A model generated the notes under the pieces. The model saw nothing but the letters and a program-made list of their open reading frames with translations, ran no database searches and was not told the origin of the DNA. A DNA stretch of 64,000 nt from Bimastos eiseni (taxonomy: Eukaryota; Annelida; Clitellata; Crassiclitellata; Lumbricidae). Every line of letters starts with the position of its first letter. Position 1 is the stretch's first letter. The position numbers and the translations under genes were made by a program. The stretch covers positions 13,990,959 to 14,054,958 of the forward strand of contig OY365815.1 in assembly GCA_959347315.1 (NCBI GenBank), written 5' to 3'. This document shows positions 41,766 through 54,220 of this stretch, piece after piece.

Positions 41766-42469
41766 TGAGAGTCCGATTTCCAGATGGTGTGTTTATTCAT
41801 GCACTCCATACATATCAATCAATCGATCAATCAGTCAATCAGTAAAGCAATCAATCAATCAATCAATCTCTGATCTTTCCTTCCTTTTGTCGCTCTTCCC
41901 TTATCTCTCCTCTTCCGTCCTGTCCTCTCTTCTTCTCCCCAACTGCACCCATACACCATGTTAAAGAATTCCATTATGCAGTAAATAAGATTTGCAATCA
42001 GTAGGATAGAGTTCGACTAAACAAACAACCTCAGGTGTTCACAGTGAGAAGAATTGCATCACAGAAGTCTAGTAGCCATGAATGGCTCACCTACACACGA
42101 GCCTGGTCGCAATATGTGGATTGCTTCAAGCCAGAAACTACACTGAGTTGGAATGCAATATCTAGCTTTCTTCTAGTGCTAATCTGTCCTACTTATGCCT
42201 GCAGTATGCAGCTTGCTTCAAGTCAAAAACCATAATTGTATGGCCATACTTTGTGGCATGGTACTAGCCAGAAACTCCTTCATTCATCAACTCACTCCTC
42301 TACCCTCTCCAGTGCCCTGGTCTGGGAAATAAAATGTACAAGTCTTTCTAGAGTGATTGTGTGATGTCACCCTGCTAATTTTTTCAATGATATGATCGGG
42401 TGATACCCTTCACCACTGCTCCTCGTTTCAAAGGTGGCCACACCAATTAAAGTCCTCTGTATATGGGAG

Positions 42470-42740
42470 TAATAATAATAATAATAATATTAAAATTCGT
42501 TTATTGATTCAAACTGACCGGCAACAGTAACATTAAATAATATAGCATTAACAGATGACAGCAAGTTTAACAGGAGTCAAGTCTAATGGCATAGCAGCAT
42601 TGCAAGGCGCCCATCTATCCCACCGCTCAACTTAGTCACCCTAAGGAGCGGAAGGCCCAGTCAACATTATGGGGCTGGTGAGTAATGAACCTACGTCCTT
42701 CTGATCGCTGTGCCAGCATGTTATCATATATAAAGGTATC
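42470..42740 (-). repeat. Dispersed retroposon-like repeat
   Basis: It begins with (AAT)n and AAATTCGTTTATTGATTC. It then shares TTAACAGGAGTCAAGTCTAA and AAGGAGCGGAAGGCC with 10815-10985. No coding content is visible. Confidence 0.5.
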
Positions 42741-43334
42741 ATCCCAGCACAGTAATGTGCATTTAGCAGTCTTCCAAATCTGAATCTGTCCCCTTCAAGG
42801 TGGCTTGCAGCCCACTGCAACTAAAAAGGAAGAACTAATAAATAATTCAACAGTGCCACTTAACTACTTTAAGCAAAATCAATTATCGATCAGCTAGAGA
42901 ATGATTGTTATGTCAAGCAGATCAAATGATGCAGGATTTAATGCCCTTCCGAAATCTGCCTGGTAAATAGAAGCAAGCCAAAGAGCAACCAAGACCCCAG
43001 TAGCCTCCCTCACTAATTAAGAATTAATTCGTATATGAGGCAAGAGCTTTCCAAACGTTGACTGTGCGTGCATACAGGTATCTTACTATTTATACATAAT
43101 AAAGTCTTATGGAAATCTAATAAACTAGGAGAACCTAAATGTCACAACATATCACCTAATGGATAGCAGCAAAACAAAACACAGAACATTACACATAAAC
43201 CATGCCACCACTCTATAAATACGTATGTTGAAATAAAGTACAGTGAGGCAAAACATGGTAAAGCTAGGTAAGGCAAGATGAGGTATGGTGAAATGATATT
43301 GCAAGATGGTGAAGCGATGATGAAGGCCATAATT

Positions 43335-45060
43335 TTACGGTGAAGTGATACTGCATTTACATTCTTTTATCAACAGCTATGCTCAGACGGCTTTTGGAAA
43401 GATGGTACACACATTGCCTCTTTTCCAGCATCACCATAAACAACTGCCATTCACAAACAACCCTCTAATAGATCACATTAAACCTTTAACAACCAGCGGT
43501 ACTGATCATGCCTTAAATTTTACTACGCGCTGGTCATTAAAGCGTTAACACACATTGTTTTGTGAACTTTAAATGACTCTTGATACATCATACAATCCAC
43601 ATTAATTACTAATCAATAAGTCACCTTGAATATAACATGTTAACAATATTATATGGGGCTTCAGAGGACATTGAGCAAGCTAGATGTAGTCCTTAATACA
43701 TAATTGTAAGGGACCACAGACTAAACAGAGACATTCACAGAAATCAGATACAGGAAATAGTCAAGCAATTGATTAAGAGAAGAATATTTAGCACTTCATA
43801 AACTATTGACATACTGACTTATTATTGTTACTATTAGGATCATAATTTATTGTCATGATCACAATCACAACCGCCATCAACATCAAAATTTGACTATAAG
43901 TCTTGCAATTTTGATGCACGTAATACTGTCCAGTAAAAACATGAGAACATTAACATCCAGCCAATAATTTGAACATGTTACATTGATAATCTTGGTTTTA
44001 CCTTCAAATGGCATGTGCATTTCATCGTATTTGACAGCTATATTTCATAGAAATAATAGGCATGCTCTAGGCCTATTATTGTTACAGGCACTGACTATCT
44101 GAGACTTATTATTCCCGCTGTCTCGAAACGTGAAGTCAATAAATCATAAATAAACTACAACGCAACCCAAGAAACAAAAAAACCGGGAAAATGCCACAGA
44201 TCGCTTGCAGCACAGATTCATCCTCTGAAAAATTTAGACTTAATTTAAAATACAAACTTTAGGAGATCTAGCGAATTAAATCTTCCATTGCATTCAATAT
44301 GAAACAGAAAACCGGGTCAAGGTTGGAGCTGTGGCAACCATATGTAAACAAAGGGTCCGACAAAATGATTATTCGCCTCTTGCCAAAATAAACTTAATCA
44401 ATTAATACTATGAAGACTCTGAGCAATTATAAATTCAAGAACGCTACCATTACAGCTGATTGCGGTGAGCCGACTGTGATTTTCGAACTTTTAAATTTGA
44501 AAATTACAATAAATCCGATTGTACCTTCACCCCTGTTGCTATACAAGACAAACAATCACCAAAAGCGGCAAGCCCAAACCTAGCCATTTATTTATCAGAT
44601 ATTGTTAGTCCCATGACTACAATGCGTAAGACGACATTTCACTATATTAATCATTAAATTTCTTCCTTTATAACAGAAAAGAATAGTGCATGACTTTTTG
44701 CCAATTTTAGATTCTGTTTCTTCCTTCGTTTCGTTTCTGTTCAGTATTTAATTTCTTTTAACATTGTTTTCTATATGCCAAGCTAGTCTATCAAATGAGT
44801 AAGCCCTTCCTGATTGACGATGAGAAATTTTAAATCTAATAGTGAGCCAATACGCATACAATTTAATTATAGTAATCGTTAACATTGATTAACTCGTAGG
44901 AGCCCAGTGAGACCTCCTCGCCTTAAAATACCACCACACCTCCTTCTGCGCATTCAATAAATATATGTATTATCGCTCAAGATTACACGCATGTGTTAAG
45001 TTCTGCACTTGAAAATAAATAGTTTGTGGCGAGGTAAGCAACGGCAATGATCGTAATCGT
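43335..45060. other. No gene recognised
   Basis: AT-rich, with few repeats. It could include a promoter or 5' exon of a minus-strand gene, but nothing specific supports that. Confidence 0.4.
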
Positions 45061-45064
45061 ATTC

Positions 45065-45780
45065 TCCAAACTTCTAAAGCGCCACTCGAAAACTAAACGC
45101 AGGGCACCAGCTTATTCACGAACACTGCGTTGAATCAGAGGGGTTGTCCAAAGGGTAGTCAGAGGGAGCTCAGCGACCACTTTCCAGAGGGTCAGAGGAG
45201 GCAAAGTTGGTGTTAAAGTGGGTCTCGCTTTGGTCGATGATTGGAAGATGGACGATCAACTTGGTCTGGGTAAGAGTTGTTGAATAGTTGAGGCTTAAGA
45301 AGTGTCGAATAAAAAGCCCATGGGGTGATGGGTACAGGAGCCTGAGACGGATGAAGGTGGGTGATAAGAAATGATAGCGGAGTAACCGATTAAGTTCCAA
45401 TGAAGTAATTTGAGTGATGTGATGATGCTTTTGGTATCTTGGTAAATGCTCTATAATCTAGATGGTGAGTTTTGGGTAAGTTATAGGCGCTTGAGTTGTG
45501 TGGATTCAAATAGTGGCGGCGCTGTATGGAAGCAAAATACTCAATTGCAGACCAAAAGAAAGATAAAAGATCAATTTTTAACGAAATTATGGTACATCTT
45601 TCAATTTGTTTTAAATAAACATCACGTGCGGAACATGCGTGCCAAATTTTAAAGGCCAGCGCCGCCACTAGATTCAAAGATATGGAAAAGGAAATTGCAA
45701 TAATCGAGTTTTGAGTGAACAATGGTAGTAACATTGGTAGACGCAGTTTTTAAGTTGAGCATGGATTGACGCCCGTGTAG
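45065..45780 (-). pseudogene. LINE-like remnant interrupted by a MITE
   Basis: The UTR-like part at 45065-45160 (AAGCGCCACTCGAAA, GGGCACCAGCTTATTC) recurs at 28105-28195 and 41690-41760. The segment at 45690-45780 recurs at 49235-49310, beside the RT remnant. A 162-base MITE is inserted at 45511-45672. Coding content is not recognisable here. Confidence 0.45.
45511..45672. mobile_element. hAT-like MITE, 162 bp, perfect target duplication
   Basis: Terminal repeats are TAGTGGCGGCGCTG and CAGCGCCGCCACTA. Both flanks read GATTCAAA, a perfect 8-bp duplication. It interrupts an older LINE-like repeat, so it is the younger insertion. Confidence 0.85.
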
Positions 45781-46040
45781 AGATTGATTATTTATCTTTG
45801 GTGACTACAGAACAAGGACCAAGACACATCCTTTATTAAGTTTCAACATTTTGTCACATGGGCTTTCAGAATTGAACGACTTAGCGCATTTCCTTTATGC
45901 TCAATGTTCCATCAGATGCACATATGCACATGGTCTGTGATTCCAACGCACACAAGAATTTAATGTGTGCACACAAATTTTTATATGAAACTACGTAAAC
46001 CGAGTCACCTGGCCAGCTACAGTTTCCCTCACTCCAGAAA

Positions 46041-46069
46041 CTCTAACCGATCGGCCACCGTGCCACACA
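46041..46069 (-). mobile_element. tRNA-derived SINE, family 1, head fragment
   Basis: CTCTAACCGATCGGCCACCG followed by TGCCACACA is the tRNA-like head of family 1 and nothing more. It lies about 1 kb upstream of ADAT2. Confidence 0.6.
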
Positions 46070-47071
46070 TGCACAATGCATTGGCACAATGTGTGCAATG
46101 TTAAGGAAGATGAAACATTCATTGGTCTACTTCATTTTTCTGCTACTGATGTCAGGTATTTTGTGAGCTGTTGAGCGACATGCAGTACCATGCAGCAAGT
46201 TTCTGTAACACTTCTGTTGGCTCTATGATATTGACCTGACCCTCTTTCATTCCCATTCATTGCCCTGATTTCTCTTCTCTTCCTCTGGGACTTCCGCACT
46301 TTGAGTGTCCCTGAATGACTTATGCTGTAAGATACATTTTACAAGTTTTCAAGTTCAATATTTCATTGGCCATGTACTGTGGAACCAGCTGCCTTCTTCT
46401 ACTTTCTACATGTTCCTCCTTGCTAACTGGTGAGGTTGTTGTTGTCTCACATTCAGTTTCTTCTTTGTGGGTCTTGCAACCTCTGTTTGGTGTGCACTGT
46501 GAGAAGTGCTATATAGATTTATGAACACAATACAATGTGAGTTGACACACCATGCTTATATGATGTATTATACAGTTGCAAGTCAATTGTTGACTCACCA
46601 TTATGAGGTTGCTGTCTAACAATCTGTTCTGTTATGAGGCAAGACAAGTTTGTGCTATTGTTGTTGAAGAAGAAAGAAGAGCAGTCCCTTAAGTTAGCCA
46701 CGAGGCAGCCATGAGTATGAATTGTTAGCGACTTCGTTTTCTTAGACTCGGCATATGAAGGCGTGCGGCCAATCCTCTCTCTCATCATCTCATCTTTCCA
46801 CCAACATTGGAGCAGAAATCTCTACACTAACTGTCTCTGCCCTGGCAGGTATTTTAACCTCTGACTTATCTGTTGACTGTCCAGTATACAACACACAGGA
46901 CTGCTGTTTTAGTTGAGCTTTGTTTTTGTTGTTCTCTGGTAGTGTAATAAAAATAATGTGTTTAGAAGGAAAGTTCTTTGTTATCTTTTTCAGCTGGACC
47001 ATAGCAGTCAACTTGATCAAGGTACACATTTTTGCATGGTATACATATCGACGTGACGTTCAATTGGTTGA

Positions 47072-47740
<669 letters not shown>

Positions 47741-48104
47741 TATTTGTGAAAATCGGTTGCCGTTGTGTTGCGAATACTCTGCTCATGGAATGTCTTTACT
47801 GCCCATTCGTCATAATGCAGGACTCTGTTGGTGGTCTCTTGAAAGTCAGTGATTCTGGAAATCCAAAGAGGTCAGGTAACTGCATGTGAGGTTGCGGGGC
47901 TCATGCCAGTTGAAACAGAATGGCTTTAAGTCTACATATGAGAACCTTCAAGTACTTTAGCTCTACATGCTTGCACTAATGTATTTATAGTTGCATTCCA
48001 CTATCAGAACTTTCCTGGTTACTGGATTCCTCAATATCCAATACTGCACTATGGAACAGTTCAACGGGTCATGATAGCCAATTTGTTGAGCCCTCGGCTG
48101 GGGA

Positions 48105-48470
48105 TGAACATAAACTTGGTTCGTTACTTGGGTCAGCCCGAGTATCGGAGTACTTGACAATACTCGGACTTGGACAAATAATGGGTCAGAGTATTCATCG
48201 TCTTTCTGATTTTCTGTATGGACAAAAAATTGGATTGATTAATTTGCAAAACTACAATCGACCTAACTAAAAACAATTACTGTTATTGTTAGTGATTTTT
48301 GGTGACAACTTTCTAGTATAAACTAAGGTAAAACAAAAAATTCATAAAAGTAATGCAAACTGCCTAATTAAACATCAAGAGAATGACACTTTTTAAATAT
48401 TCGAAACTCTGACTCTGAAAAATTGAACTCGCAATACTCGGACTCTCCAAAAAATTCAAAACTGTTCATG
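48105..48470 (+). repeat. Dispersed repeat, pair with 731
   Basis: It is the opposite-orientation partner of 731-1079 (GCAAAACTACAATCGACC shared). CTCGGACTCT-type motifs occur at both ends. It lies in the presumed 3' UTR of ADAT2. Confidence 0.5.
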
Positions 48471-48664
48471 TCTATGCTCAGCCTGTAATGTGCGGAGAAT
48501 GTGTTTGAGTCTCTCTGAGATGGACGCCATCTAAGGACGTTTAAGGGATTGCTCACTTACAATGTATTGCTCAGGGTTATCCATATATTTACCATCTGTT
48601 GTATGGTTGTGTGCACTTCTGAACTTTAGCTGTACATTAACATCAAATGCAGTTGTAAGGTGTA

Positions 48665-48670
48665 AATAAA
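48665..48670 (+). terminator. Candidate polyadenylation signal for ADAT2
   Basis: AATAAA lies 925 bases after the ADAT2 stop, within TGTAAATAAAAACT. The implied 3' UTR would contain the dispersed repeat at 48105-48470. No transcript evidence is available. Confidence 0.4.
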
Positions 48671-48714
48671 AACTATTCTTTGATATTGTGTTTTGTGAGA
48701 TTTGGTTGCTATAA

Positions 48715-49205
48715 GGTCATGCAAGGTAATGGAGGAAAAGAAGGATGTGAGGTATTGGTGGAAATGGAGGAAGTGAGGTAATGGAGGAAAAGAAGGATGT
48801 GATTTAATGACGGAAAAGGAGGAAGTGAGGTAATGGAGGAAAAAGAGAAGGTGAGGTAATGGAGGAAAAGAAGGATGTGATTTAATGACGGAAAAGGAGG
48901 AGGTGAGGTAATGGAGGAAACAGAGGAAAAAAGGAAGAGGTGAGGTAATGGAGGAAAAGGAGGAGATGAGGTAATGGAAGAGAAGGTGAGGTATTGGTGG
49001 AAAAGGAGGATGCGAGGTGATGGAGAAAAAGGAGGATGTGAGGTAATGGAGGAAAAGGAGGAAAAAATAGAAGGAGGAAAACTCTCATCCTCCCTATAAT
49101 TTCCAATACTCTCATTTTCCCTTACCTACAATACTGTCACCCTCCATTACCACCAATACTCTCACCCTCCTTTACCTCCAATACTCTTGCCCTCCCTTGC
49201 TTCCA
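48715..49205. repeat. Purine minisatellite with inverted pyrimidine arm
   Basis: From 48715 to 49080, about 26-base units of GAGGTAATGGAGGAAAAG type repeat. From 49085 to 49205 the plus strand carries the complement-like words CCTCC, ATTACC and TTTACCTCC, so the two parts can fold back. Confidence 0.8.
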
Positions 49206-49214
49206 ATCTACCAC

Positions 49215-50600
49215 CAATACTTTGAGGAAACAGGAATTGCATCAATCGAGTTTTGAGTGGACGAATGGTGGGTGCAGTTTTGAAGACGAGCATGGGTCGA
49301 TCACGGCGGGCGAAGGTCACGACTGAGCATGAAGCGGAAGCTCGAGAGGTTGGAGATGTGTGAAAGAGAGATGAGAATCAAAAGATGACACCAAGATCGC
49401 AGTCAGGGACATGGGAGGTGAAGGGAAAGGATGAGGAGTTATCGGACAGTTGTATTAATGGGTCGGGCCAGGTCATGCCAGGATGGCATATATTTGATGA
49501 TGACTTAGCTCCTATGTTTTGTAAGGGTTGAGGCAGAGGAGCTTGGACGACTTTCATTGGGAGACTAGGTTAGCTACATTCAGTAACTGCAATGGAGGTG
49601 GAAAAGGTGTTGAGGAGAAGGATAATTTATGTAGAGCCGTGCGACATCTGCATACAGATGATGGTCAACAGTGGAGATGGCTCAATGGTGGTGTATAGGC
49701 TGAAGAGGCGTGGACCCAGGACGGAAACTTGGAGGACACCGCAAGAGAGTGGGAGGGACAGTGAACAGTATCTGGAGGCTTCGACAGGGAAGGATCTGGA
49801 AGACTGCAGGTAGGACTTGAACCACAGTATGACGGAGTCGGAGGTGCCACATTAAGAAGATAGTCTGATTGGTGGGGGTTGAGCAGTGAGTCAGAAGAAA
49901 GGTAGTCTTTTAGTCGAGTAAGAACAATTATTCTTCCCGTTAACTTAGACAGAACAGAAGGGAACGATAGGAGATGGGACGACAGATATAGTTTTTCCTT
50001 GTTAATATTTGCTTATTCAAAGAAGGGGGACGAGAGTGCTTGAAGACCATATACATAGAAGTTGCCAGTATAGACGGTGATATTGGTTATTTTAATAAGG
50101 CAGTCTTTTGGGTGAGAGACGGGGATAAGATCAAGTTTGGCAGTGCTTAATTGTTCGAAAGAGACTTTAGTAGGAATGCACTTAATTTGGAGCCAGAACT
50201 TAAAGGAAGGAGGAGCATTGTTGGATTAGATTGTTGTGTGAAGAGAAGGGATAGTATTTTGTTGTGAGGTGAATGTACAGAAGGTGCCAGCTATAGAGGG
50301 TGATGGAATGGAGCTATAGGCAGTGGGGATTAAGACTTAATTACCATGAAAATGAGAATTGACAGCTATCCAGAGGTGTCTTGGGTTGGAGGAGCTGGAG
50401 TGGATTAGAGATGAGGAGTATTTCCACTTCAACAATCAATTTATGATATCTATTGTGTGGCTAATTTTAGGGTAGAGATCTCAAGGGCTTTTGCTGTAGA
50501 CTTCAATGGTACGCTTGTAGGTGTGCTCATGGCACCTGTGGACGGTTGTAAAAGCTTGGGGGCAAGGGGTATTTCAGCCGTGTTTTGTAATGAGTGGTGT
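49215..50600 (-). pseudogene. Decayed non-LTR reverse transcriptase
   Basis: Across minus-strand frames, in order: LSKLTGRIILTRLKDYLSSD-like, then NPHQSDYLL, then STVDHHLYADV (the YADD box, eroded), then KLLCLNPYKTEELS and NSSSFPFTSHVPDCDLGVIF. These are RT palm and LGVIxD blocks of CR1/L2-like LINEs. The middle palm region is missing, and stops and frameshifts are frequent. Clade is from memory of motifs only. Confidence 0.7.
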
Positions 50601-50649
50601 GTGAGCGTCTAAGAGGTTGGTAAGTGTGGAATTGCTGCATTAACTGCCT

Positions 50650-51395
50650 GCTCAGAAATTGCCCTGATCTGACCACTGTAAATCATAGTACAGAAATTTT
50701 ATCAACATTTAATGATAACTTTGGCTAAATTGAACGAATATTCGGATAGTGATGCCGTCTTGTTAACACTCACTACAAAGCTGATTATAAATGAAATTTT
50801 TACAGCAAAAAAGGCATCCAATTTCAAGGGTTCCATTGATAAAACCAGTCAGCTAAATTCTGTGTCATCAATTTTAGTTTATCTTGTTGGTATGTTGCTT
50901 GAAGGCCCCTGCTCGGTGACAATCAGGCAGCTTTGTCAATATCACAGTTGACTGATTTTAACGGTGTTAAAAGACCTTGCAGAATGATGGCTTCAGAGGC
51001 AATAATACAAATCTGAAAATGACTGGCTGAAGAGAGTTATGGATTGTGTTGAAAATAAATTTGATCATATAAATATAACTTTGGGTGGCCACCGTGCTGA
51101 TGTCAGCATTAAAGAATTGTAACCAATGCCAATTTTCTATCTCGATGCCAACACCACCGCACTGATTCGGCAGTTGTTTGTAATGCTGTTCATACTGTTA
51201 ATCCAAAACTTGTTTCTGTTGTATGCACTAGCAAATAAAATACAATGGCACTGGTCAGAAGTTAATGGAGAAGAACATTATGTAATTATGATGGGTGGCT
51301 TGCATATCGAAATCGCTGCTCTCGTGATGCTAGATAGATTATTGAACCATTTTATTAGGGCCATGCCCTGTTGGCAGAATTTGTAGTTCCTTTAT
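50650..51395 (+). pseudogene. Fragment of an unnamed repeat-associated protein family
   Basis: Two open pieces are present. The first has SVSSILVYLVGMLLEGPCS. The second has LYALANKIQWHWSEVNGEEH, then YVIMMGGLHIEIAALVMLD. I recall the pattern LYALAKxIQW...FVIMxGGLHIEMAALKxxGDLL from many uncharacterised invertebrate proteins that look transposon-linked. The pieces are joined by stop-containing sequence, so this copy is broken. Family role is unknown to me. Confidence 0.5.
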
Positions 51396-51399
51396 GTTT

Positions 51400-53184
51400 A
51401 TCCATTGTCACTGGATTGCAAGCCTGTCTTAACATAGTATGTTTGAATTGTATGGTGAATAGTAGAGTTTGATTTGAATTTAGCATTTTATTGCAAATCC
51501 AAACAGGAAAAAAACATTTAAACTGCACCAATGTCTCCTGTTGTTAATATGTGAAATGTATTGATAAACTTTATATTAGACTGAGAATAGTTCTTCATTG
51601 ATATATTGCATGCATACTACATGCCTGTAGAGTGCTCCAAATATTGACAGTTCCAAATGAATTTAAGTGTCATTTAATCGAATTCATAAATAGACTAGTT
51701 GTTTCCTGTAGTGTCTTAGGCATTTGCGGGCTAATACCACAATTATAAAATCAACTTCAGTCCTTGAACAACAGAAGTCTCAAAAACAAGTCTGGCTGTT
51801 GTTAATAGTTGTTGAGCTACTCTTTCCAATGGTGTATATTTTACAGCTTCACTTCTCCCACATGCCTGTATAAGGCCTTTAAAATGATTGTCAAAATGCA
51901 AAAATGTGCTTTTTGTCATTTTCAGATGGCCATTATGGAACAGATATACTGGATAAGACTAATCTAATTGTATATTTGTGCACACAATATGGACATTTAT
52001 TGCAAGTGGTACACAATAAATCTGCTGATCCAGTCATTTGGTGATAGTGAGAGTAGTGAAGGTACTAGCGCCAGACATGGTCGTTGTTTTTCCCGTCATT
52101 TTCAATCTGCTGCTAGGAAAAAACTATCAATCTGAGGTCAATTTCTTCATGTAGCCTTTACTTAGTACCACAAAGAGCAGGTATCCTGCAAATTTCATCA
52201 ATATATCGACAAAACTAGCTGACATACGGCCTTTTGAATATGGTAACAAATGAATGCATGATGTCAAATCACTACACCCAGACGCCTTAAAAATTCCAAC
52301 AAAAAAAGGAAAATAAGAATATTGCTGTAAGTTTTTGCACAGCACATTCTAAGATATCAATGAACATTCCGTGAAAATTTAATAGAAATCAGAGATGGCT
52401 GAGTGGGAAAGATTTGTTGATTTAATCCTAAAAATTAAAATTTTCCAAAAAATTTTTTGCACTTCTGAAAATGTGCAGATATCCTATCTTTATTAGAATT
52501 CAACGCTGATTCCAAATATGTAACTCTTTTTCTTGTAGGTACAAAATGCACAATGTTACAGTAACAAAACAGACTACTAGAAGTTAGATTGATGGAAGTA
52601 GCCTAATTCGTCCACCATAGATGATATATTGATAATATGATGCTTGCTGAAATAGAAGTATGATCAATTAAAAACATTGTTGCTTCTATATGTTGGGTTA
52701 ATAAAAATAAACCATGCTTTATAAGGTATAACTGCTATCATCAATCAAGCTTCTATTTGACTGAATGTAATTTGCGGATTTTGATTGTAAACATTTTCGT
52801 CAGTGAACCATTTGTCGTGGAACCCTTCCATTGACAGGTTTGACCCACATTGCATTCATTGTTTGCCGTTTATCGCTTCCAGCGACGTTGTGTCTGGACC
52901 CTTTTCATTAGAAGCATGTGTTCTACTGCGTTAAGAATATAGGTGTCGTATGCGCCCCGCAGAAGGCTTAGCTTATGGGCTGAGACAGATATAAATACTT
53001 GCCTATGATGTAATAGGATTCCGCCAGCCCCTTTGGCAATTTATCAATCGTTGTAATAAAATGGATCTCATTGTTGCGATGATTGGAGGACTGTCAATGG
53101 ACGAGTCTCTTTATTTGAATCTAGCGACAGATTTATACCATCAGTACTACTATTTTCTTATTCTGTAAAAGGTTTTGAAGGAAG
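51400..53184. other. Mostly featureless AT-rich DNA
   Basis: No gene or repeat recognised except the TATA-like site and short upstream ORF near 53000. Confidence 0.5.
52989..52997 (+). promoter_or_regulatory. TATA-box-like site upstream of the secreted-protein ORF
   Basis: ATATAAATA lies about 195 bases before the ATG at 53185. A start site 25-30 bases downstream would give a 5' leader of about 170 bases that includes a short upstream ORF at 53061. Such a site can occur by chance in AT-rich DNA. Confidence 0.3.
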
Positions 53185-53391
53185 ATGTTAACTACACTTC
53201 AGTTGATCGTAGTTTGCCTCATGGGCGTTGCATTGGCGTCAAAATCAGATAATGAGCTGGATCCAAACAATGAGCTGGATTCAGACAATAAGCTGGATTC
53301 GACAGACATGTCCGATCGAAATGCGTTGGTTGAGGTGACAAATCCACAGCATTCAGATGACATGGCCGGTTGGAATTCTTATTACATATGA
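53185..53391 (+). CDS. Small secreted protein, unrecognised
   Basis: This 68-residue ORF starts with a clear signal peptide, MLTTLQLIVVCLMGVALASK, with likely cleavage near residue 19. The mature part is acidic and opens with three copies of a six-residue unit (NELDPN, NELDSD, NKLDST) encoded by an 18-base in-frame tandem repeat. It ends AGWNSYYI before the stop. There are no cysteines after the signal and no dibasic sites, so it is neither a typical disulfide-rich peptide nor a classic neuropeptide precursor. A TATA-like ATATAAATA lies near 52990, and AATAAA follows at 53525. A 35-codon upstream ORF starts at 53061. It may be a complete gene or one exon of a larger one; I do not recognise the family. 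Confidence 0.5.
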   Translation: MLTTLQLIVVCLMGVALASKSDNELDPNNELDSDNKLDSTDMSDRNALVEVTNPQHSDDMAGWNSYYI

Positions 53392-53699
53392 TCACTAATG
53401 TATAAGTTTTCTATGTGCATCAAAGCCAAAATCAGAATTGCTAAGAGTTCATTAATATGGATGTGCTTTTGGTTCAGATTATGATGGACTTTTGAGAAAG
53501 CATACAAAATACTGCAGTCAAAGTGAATAAACTTTTTCGAGTTCTGTAATATGACTAATACTGAGTAATACTGATTTTTGGGGAGAAGGTTTATGATATT
53601 GAATACTCTTCATTCGTGGGATATTTGTGCTCATCAGTATCTTACTTCTTAATCACAATAGGCTTCATTACCCAAAGAGATATTGCTTGTCAACAATTA

Positions 53700-54170
53700 A
53701 GGCAGATTGATGTCTAAATCGAAACTGGAGTAATGAAAAAAAAATTCCGTTTAAAGGGAAACGAAGCGAGATCGACTAATTTGATTTTTGCTCATAATGA
53801 AGATGGATGAATTCTTTCTTTAATAGAAGCTATTTTACAGGAAGGAATCGTGCTTAAGTAGAAGCTGAGTTGACATTGGTATTGAATTGATATTATTGCC
53901 TAAATGGAAGTTATTTTGCTGAAAACTATTCTTGCCTATTATGTAAAAGAATGCCGCCATGTTGGTTGTACTGAAGAAAAGATACACAAAGAACACTTAA
54001 TGAAGTAGACGTTGGATTGATGAATGATATTTCTTGTTTAAATAGAAGTTGGATTGACGAAAAAAATTTTCTTAAATGGAGCAGTTATCGATGAAGAGAA
54101 ATCTATTCAAGTAGAAGTTGGAGTGATGTAAAAGAGTGTTGCTTGAATGCAAGCGGGATCAATAAAACGT
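53700..54170. repeat. Diverged short tandem, about 45-50 bp
   Basis: Motifs like TTAAATAGAAGTTGGATTGA recur roughly every 45-60 bases with much drift. Confidence 0.55.
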
Positions 54171-54220
54171 CTTCTGGGTTCCACAATCAGTCTTAAGTCG
54201 GGGAGAATATCCTGAATTGG

